A stretch of DNA of 64,000 bases, from NCBI RefSeq assembly GCF_013359725.1, contig NZ_JABFMW010000008.1, positions 82,158 through 146,157 of the forward strand, in the 5' to 3' direction. The notes beneath the pieces are model-generated. The model saw only the letters and a list, made by a program, of their open reading frames with translations. It searched no databases and was not told the DNA's origin. This DNA is from Pseudarthrobacter sp. C4D7 (GTDB taxonomy: Bacteria > Actinomycetota > Actinomycetes > Actinomycetales > Micrococcaceae). Position 1 is the first letter of the stretch; each line of letters opens with the position of its first letter. The translations under genes were made by a program, and so were the position numbers. Positions 60,587-64,000 of the stretch are shown piece by piece.

Positions 60587-61903
60587 TCAGGATGCGCGCT
60601 TCAGCGGCAGCTTGCCCAGCAGTGTGCGGGCAGCCGCGGCAGCGGACCTTGCGAGCTTGTTGGCTTTGAAGACGGCCGGACGGACGGGGAGGACGAAGTC
60701 CCCCACCAGCTGGACCACTTCCCCACCGAATCCCTTCTTGAATTCGTAGCCGCCGTGGCCTTCCTCGTCCTGCCCGGAGATGCCGAACGTGCCGTAGAAG
60801 TTGTACCGCGGGTAGCCCTTCTCCAGGGCATGCAGCATCATTCCCCAATACAGGGAGGTTGCGCCGTTGAAGTAGATGTAGTCCTGGACCGTTCCGCCAA
60901 TGACACACACCACCTCATCGCCATAGCAGACGAAGTGGATGGCCGCCACGGTGGCCGTTCCCACGGAGTCGGGGAAACGCTCAATGTCCTTGAGGCTCCG
61001 CTCGTAGCTGTCCACCAGGTCCTGGACCACTTTGAGCCGGTTGGCCTTCTTCTTGCTGCCGGTCTCCTCCACCTCGCGGCGGAGCTCCGCTGCCGTTGTC
61101 GACTCCGCAGCCAGGCGCTCGGTGATGGATTTGCGGTAGGCCGGGATGTCGATCTTGGCCATCATCAGCTTGGTGAACTCTGCGGAGGTGGTGCGGAGCA
61201 GGTTCTCGTAGTAGGCACGTTCGCGGTACACGAAGCCTTTTTCGTCGCCGGCCCGGCTCAAGGCCCCGTAGAAATCATCAAGCGTCGCCAGGGTGGCCTG
61301 TTCGAGGAACACACCGTTCTTCTCGGCTTTGCGGATGGCCTTCCGGGTCCGGTAGCTGGTGCCCATGATCAGTTCTTCGGCGTCCTGGATGCCTACAAGG
61401 TTCTTGATGAACATCCAGTTGACGTTGACGAAGTTCATGTCCAGGCCCTGGTGTTGGAATCCGAGCCGTTGCAGTTCGGCCACCAGCGGGCGGTTGTCCT
61501 CGACGTCCGGGTGCTCGGCACCGTCGGCGTCACGGGCGATGTACCTGATGTTGGGCGAGATCCGCAGTTCAGCCGCTTTGCGCTCAGCGGCATGCCGGCG
61601 GAGGAGGTCGACGACGGCGCGCACCAGTTCAGGGTCCGCGTAGTCCATGAGGGGGCCCTTGGCGCATTCGCAGACGGTGTACCCGAGCCGGGTGGTGGTG
61701 TAGTTGAGCTTTCCGGCTGCCACCAGTTCGCCGTCCCGCCGGACCCCGAAGAGTTCCACCTGCTGGCCACGGGCACGCTGGAAACGGGCAAAGTCGATGG
61801 ACTGCAGGAAGCTGTTCTGGGGGTGTTTCAGGGCGAAGGCCTCAAATTCGGCGTCGCTGAGGTTGGCGTATTCAAGCCCTGTCGCGGCGGTAACGGGATT
61901 CAA
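60587..61903 (-). CDS. FemX/FemABX-type peptidoglycan interpeptide bridge aminoacyltransferase
   Basis: 438 residues of the FemABX fold: two GNAT-like domains and a helical insertion at about 235-300 (ITERLAAESTTAAELRREVEETGSKKKANRLKVVQDLVDSYERSLKD) that resembles the coiled-coil arm of Fem proteins. Other marks: LGYTVCECAKGPLMDYAD, GTSYRTRKAIRKAEKNGV and TSLYWGMMLHALEKGYPRYNFYGTFGI. It adds an amino acid from aminoacyl-tRNA to the peptide stem, as in the interpeptide bridges of Arthrobacter peptidoglycan. A second copy follows upstream. Confidence 0.9.
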   Translation of the reverse strand: MNPVTAATGLEYANLSDAEFEAFALKHPQNSFLQSIDFARFQRARGQQVELFGVRRDGELVAAGKLNYTTTRLGYTVCECAKGPLMDYADPELVRAVVDLLRRHAAERKAAELRISPNIRYIARDADGAEHPDVEDNRPLVAELQRLGFQHQGLDMNFVNVNWMFIKNLVGIQDAEELIMGTSYRTRKAIRKAEKNGVFLEQATLATLDDFYGALSRAGDEKGFVYRERAYYENLLRTTSAEFTKLMMAKIDIPAYRKSITERLAAESTTAAELRREVEETGSKKKANRLKVVQDLVDSYERSLKDIERFPDSVGTATVAAIHFVCYGDEVVCVIGGTVQDYIYFNGATSLYWGMMLHALEKGYPRYNFYGTFGISGQDEEGHGGYEFKKGFGGEVVQLVGDFVLPVRPAVFKANKLARSAAAAARTLLGKLPLKRAS

Positions 61904-62035
61904 GGGTGACCTTCTTCTGTACTCTTCGCGGCCGGTGGGCTCGCGTTGGGGGACGGTGTTCTGGGTGCCGGGTTCAGGGTGTCCGGCGCGGGTGCGTGCG
62001 GTGGCAGTGCGGCGGCGGGCCCTGGCGGCAGCGGG

Positions 62036-63169
62036 TCAGTAGAACTGCTGCCCGGTTCGTGCGGTCTCGATCCGGCGGAACACCTTTTCTCCGCCGTTGA
62101 CCCAGAGCCTGTGCCGGAGCGGGGACAGGACATAGTCGTGGCAGCCGACGAAGTCGGTGACCGTCTTGGTGAAGCTGGTCTTGAACATGCCCATTCCGTA
62201 GAGGTTGTGGGTCTTGTCCTTGATGCGCGCAGCCGGCGGGGTGCCGCAGAAGTCGTATTCCGTGCAGCCGAGTTCCTGCATTCTCCGGATGGCCGCCCAT
62301 TGCACCAGGTGCGAGTCACCGTACTGCTTGCGGTTCTGGGTGGAACCGCCGTCCTTGTAGGTGGCCTTGGCGCCGTAGTTGATGACGAAGGCGCCCACGC
62401 TGGGTTTTCCGTCCTCGTAGGCGAAGAAGAAGTTGCCCTGGCCGCGGTTGCAGAACTCGTCCCAGAACTGTGCGTAGTAGTCGTAGCTGCGCAGGGGCAT
62501 GGAGCCCTTGGCACTGACGGTGTTGGCCATCAGGTCGTACAACGCCCGGTACGTTTCGGGTCCTTGTTCCTTCCGGACCACGTGGCAGCCCTCGCGCTCT
62601 GCGCGCCGGATGGCGTTCCTGGCCCGGGACGAAATGGCTTTGAAGACCTCTTCCTCCGTACCGGAGATATCCAGGATGGCGGTCGAATCGTTGGACTGGA
62701 TATTCGGGGCCTTGGCCAGGTGGGCGGCAGCCAGTTCACGCTGCGCTTCGTCCGAGTCGATGATGTCTGGTTCCACTTTGATGGTGAAGACCCTCAACTT
62801 GCTGGTGCGGACCAGTTCCGCGCATGCCTCGAGGGCAGCTCCCAGGTCTGCTGCTCCTGCCAGGTCAGGGCCCTTGATGAGGTACCAGAGCCGGCCCAGG
62901 ACGGGGAAGCTTTTTTCCAATACCAGGTTGTAGCTGGCATTCCCGCTGCCTTCCAGGACCAGGAACCGGACTTTCCACCCGCTTCCGTTCTTGACCGATG
63001 CGTAGGCGGCGGACTGCAGCATGTTGCCGCCGTTGGGGTTGGCCGTGACGTGCTTGTCCCAGTTCTCAATTTCTTCGGCTGTGGCAAAACGTGCGGTGAA
63101 TTCTCGCAAGGGGGCCGTGTCCAATCGGGTTTGTGCGCGGTTTCGGTACTTCTGGATGCGTGCGGACAT
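62036..63169 (-). CDS. Second FemX/FemABX-type aminoacyltransferase
   Basis: 377 residues. It has the same fold as its neighbour but lacks the long coiled-coil insertion: ENWDKHVTANPNGGNMLQSAAYASVKNGSGWKVRFL, ISSRARNAIRRAEREGCHVV and HLVQWAAIRRMQELGCTEYDFCGTPPA. It probably adds another residue to the bridge. It precedes the first Fem gene by 132 bp, which hold no gene and no clear promoter, so cotranscription is possible. Confidence 0.9.
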   Translation of the reverse strand: MSARIQKYRNRAQTRLDTAPLREFTARFATAEEIENWDKHVTANPNGGNMLQSAAYASVKNGSGWKVRFLVLEGSGNASYNLVLEKSFPVLGRLWYLIKGPDLAGAADLGAALEACAELVRTSKLRVFTIKVEPDIIDSDEAQRELAAAHLAKAPNIQSNDSTAILDISGTEEEVFKAISSRARNAIRRAEREGCHVVRKEQGPETYRALYDLMANTVSAKGSMPLRSYDYYAQFWDEFCNRGQGNFFFAYEDGKPSVGAFVINYGAKATYKDGGSTQNRKQYGDSHLVQWAAIRRMQELGCTEYDFCGTPPAARIKDKTHNLYGMGMFKTSFTKTVTDFVGCHDYVLSPLRHRLWVNGGEKVFRRIETARTGQQFY

Positions 63170-63290
63170 GCAGCATCAAGTCTAAAGCCTCAGGCGGGGC
63201 AGGCATTTCTTCAGCGTGCCCGGGACGGCATTGCCCAGGTACGGGCGCGCCACCTTGACGGAGCTCACGAAGTTCAACAAGGGTTGGGGT

Positions 63291-63833
63291 ATGAGGCCGG
63301 ATAGGGAACACAGCACCACTCCCGCGGACACGGGAAGTCCTTACAGTGCGTGGGTCCAGGCGGCCGCGCTGGCAGGTTTCCTGGTGGCGTCACTGCTGGT
63401 GGCGGCGCTGGGCGGCCTGGCATCCGCTGCGAACGTCGACGGCTGGTATGCCACGGCGGACAAGGCCCCTTGGTCCCCGCCCAACGGCGTGTTCGGTCCC
63501 GTATGGACCGTCCTGTATGCGGCCATGGCAGTTGCAGCGTGGCTGGTCTGGCGCCAACGCGCCGACGGGACCCGGCAGGCCATGGTGGTTTACGCCATCC
63601 AGCTCGCCCTGAACCTGGCCTGGACCCCGGCATTCTTTGCCCTGTACCCGGCCCTTGGTGCGGCGGCTCTGTGGCTCGGACTGGCCATTATTGTGTCCCT
63701 GATCGCCGCGGTGACGGTGACCGTGATGTCTTTCGGTCCTATCAGCCGCACGGCCGGACTGCTCCTGCTCCCCTACGTATCGTGGCTGGTGTTCGCCGCA
63801 AGCCTCAACTGGTGGGCGGCAGCGCACAACTAG
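63291..63833 (+). CDS. tspO: TspO/MBR family membrane protein
   Basis: 180 residues from ATG 63291, with an AGGGTTGGGG ribosome binding region; the longer open frame 5' is less likely. Five membrane helices. The family signature is WSPPNGVFGPVWTVLYAAMAVAAWLVW, and ASLNWWAAAHN ends the fifth helix. TspO proteins bind tetrapyrroles and sterols and often act in stress regulation. It diverges from the Fem genes. Confidence 0.93.
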   Translation: MRPDREHSTTPADTGSPYSAWVQAAALAGFLVASLLVAALGGLASAANVDGWYATADKAPWSPPNGVFGPVWTVLYAAMAVAAWLVWRQRADGTRQAMVVYAIQLALNLAWTPAFFALYPALGAAALWLGLAIIVSLIAAVTVTVMSFGPISRTAGLLLLPYVSWLVFAASLNWWAAAHN

Positions 63834-63878
63834 GCGCAGCGCCCGGCCCACGGTGGGTGGCGGGGTGTGGGTGGGGTG

Positions 63879-64000
63879 TCAGCATTCGACGACGTTGACG
63901 GCGAGGCCGCCCATGGCGGTTTCTTTGTATTTGTCGGACATGTCCTTGCCGGTTTCGCGCATGGTGATGATGACTTCATCGAGGGAGACGCGGTGGGTCC
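63879..64000 (-). CDS. sdaA: L-serine dehydratase (L-serine ammonia-lyase), C-terminal end only
   Basis: Thirty-nine codons end in TGA at 63879-63881 and read [19 protein letters not shown] then [20 protein letters not shown]. This is the C-terminus of iron-sulfur serine dehydratase. In bacterial enzymes the final Cys folds back toward the cluster (tail-in-mouth), and it is kept here. The rest lies beyond the window edge. Confidence 0.93.
   Translation of the reverse strand, partial: THRVSLDEVIITMRETGKDMSDKYKETAMGGLAVNVVEC

Overview
The window is chromosomal DNA from a high-GC actinobacterium, most likely Arthrobacter/Pseudarthrobacter or a close Micrococcaceae relative. This rests on coding style (frequent GTG/TTG starts, many -10 boxes 6-7 nt before the start codon) and on typical actinobacterial genes: an IdeR-like DtxR regulator, the XPB helicase pair, DUF3263, DUF3027, DUF6457, a LytR C-terminal-domain protein, a GGM-tailed GroEL with double CIRCE, c-di-AMP riboswitches and tandem FemX-type enzymes. 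I see no phage, insertion sequence, CRISPR array or conjugative gene.

Region 1 (1-12.5 kb) is the accessory part. After a partial tautomerase and an ArsR-SRPBCC pair comes a seven-gene minus-strand operon (8498 down to 1186): an AP-endonuclease-2 fold TIM barrel, a DhaK-DhaL kinase, an RpiB homologue, a hydroxyacyl-CoA-dehydrogenase-like enzyme, an SDR, an ACS-family MFS carrier and a divergent triosephosphate isomerase homologue. The kinase + TPI-like + RpiB-like trio matches the known tetrulose module: L-erythrulose to L-erythrulose-1-P, to D-erythrulose-4-P, to D-erythrose-4-P. The RpiB homologue lacks the ring-opening His, as expected for an acyclic substrate. The dehydrogenase and TIM barrel could oxidise and decarboxylate a C5 sugar acid to erythrulose. 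A GntR regulator with TCCTATAG operators controls the operon. A second SDR + MFS cassette sits beside a second GntR gene with a different operator.

Region 2 (12.6-34.4 kb) is mostly housekeeping: sucCD, a lipoprotein, pcrA, an inositol-monophosphatase-family enzyme, membrane proteins, tRNA-Arg(CCU) followed directly by DUF6314 and Nudix genes, an ABC exporter, an ABC-F protein with a strong 5'-leader hairpin, an HTH/membrane-protein pair, a GH38 alpha-mannosidase, and a molybdenum-cofactor operon (mobA, DUF6457, moeA, fdhD).

Region 3 (34.6-38.6 kb) is a cell-wall hydrolase cluster: two NlpC/P60-type proteins and one M23 peptidase. Two genes are preceded by c-di-AMP (ydaO/yuaA) riboswitches. 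The iron regulator follows.

Region 4 (38.8-64 kb) holds serC, DUF3027 and a cold-shock-domain gene, the XPB helicase with its partner, an FHA gene with a small partner, a PhoP/PhoR-like two-component system, a WXG100 protein, an RNase HI fusion, an orphan sugar-binding lipoprotein under LacI-type operators, groEL with two CIRCE elements, an operon of DUF3263, LytR_C, cspA and an amino-acid-type binding protein, then ung, a siderophore-interacting protein, a ThrE-type exporter, two Fem-type transferases, tspO and the 3' end of L-serine dehydratase.
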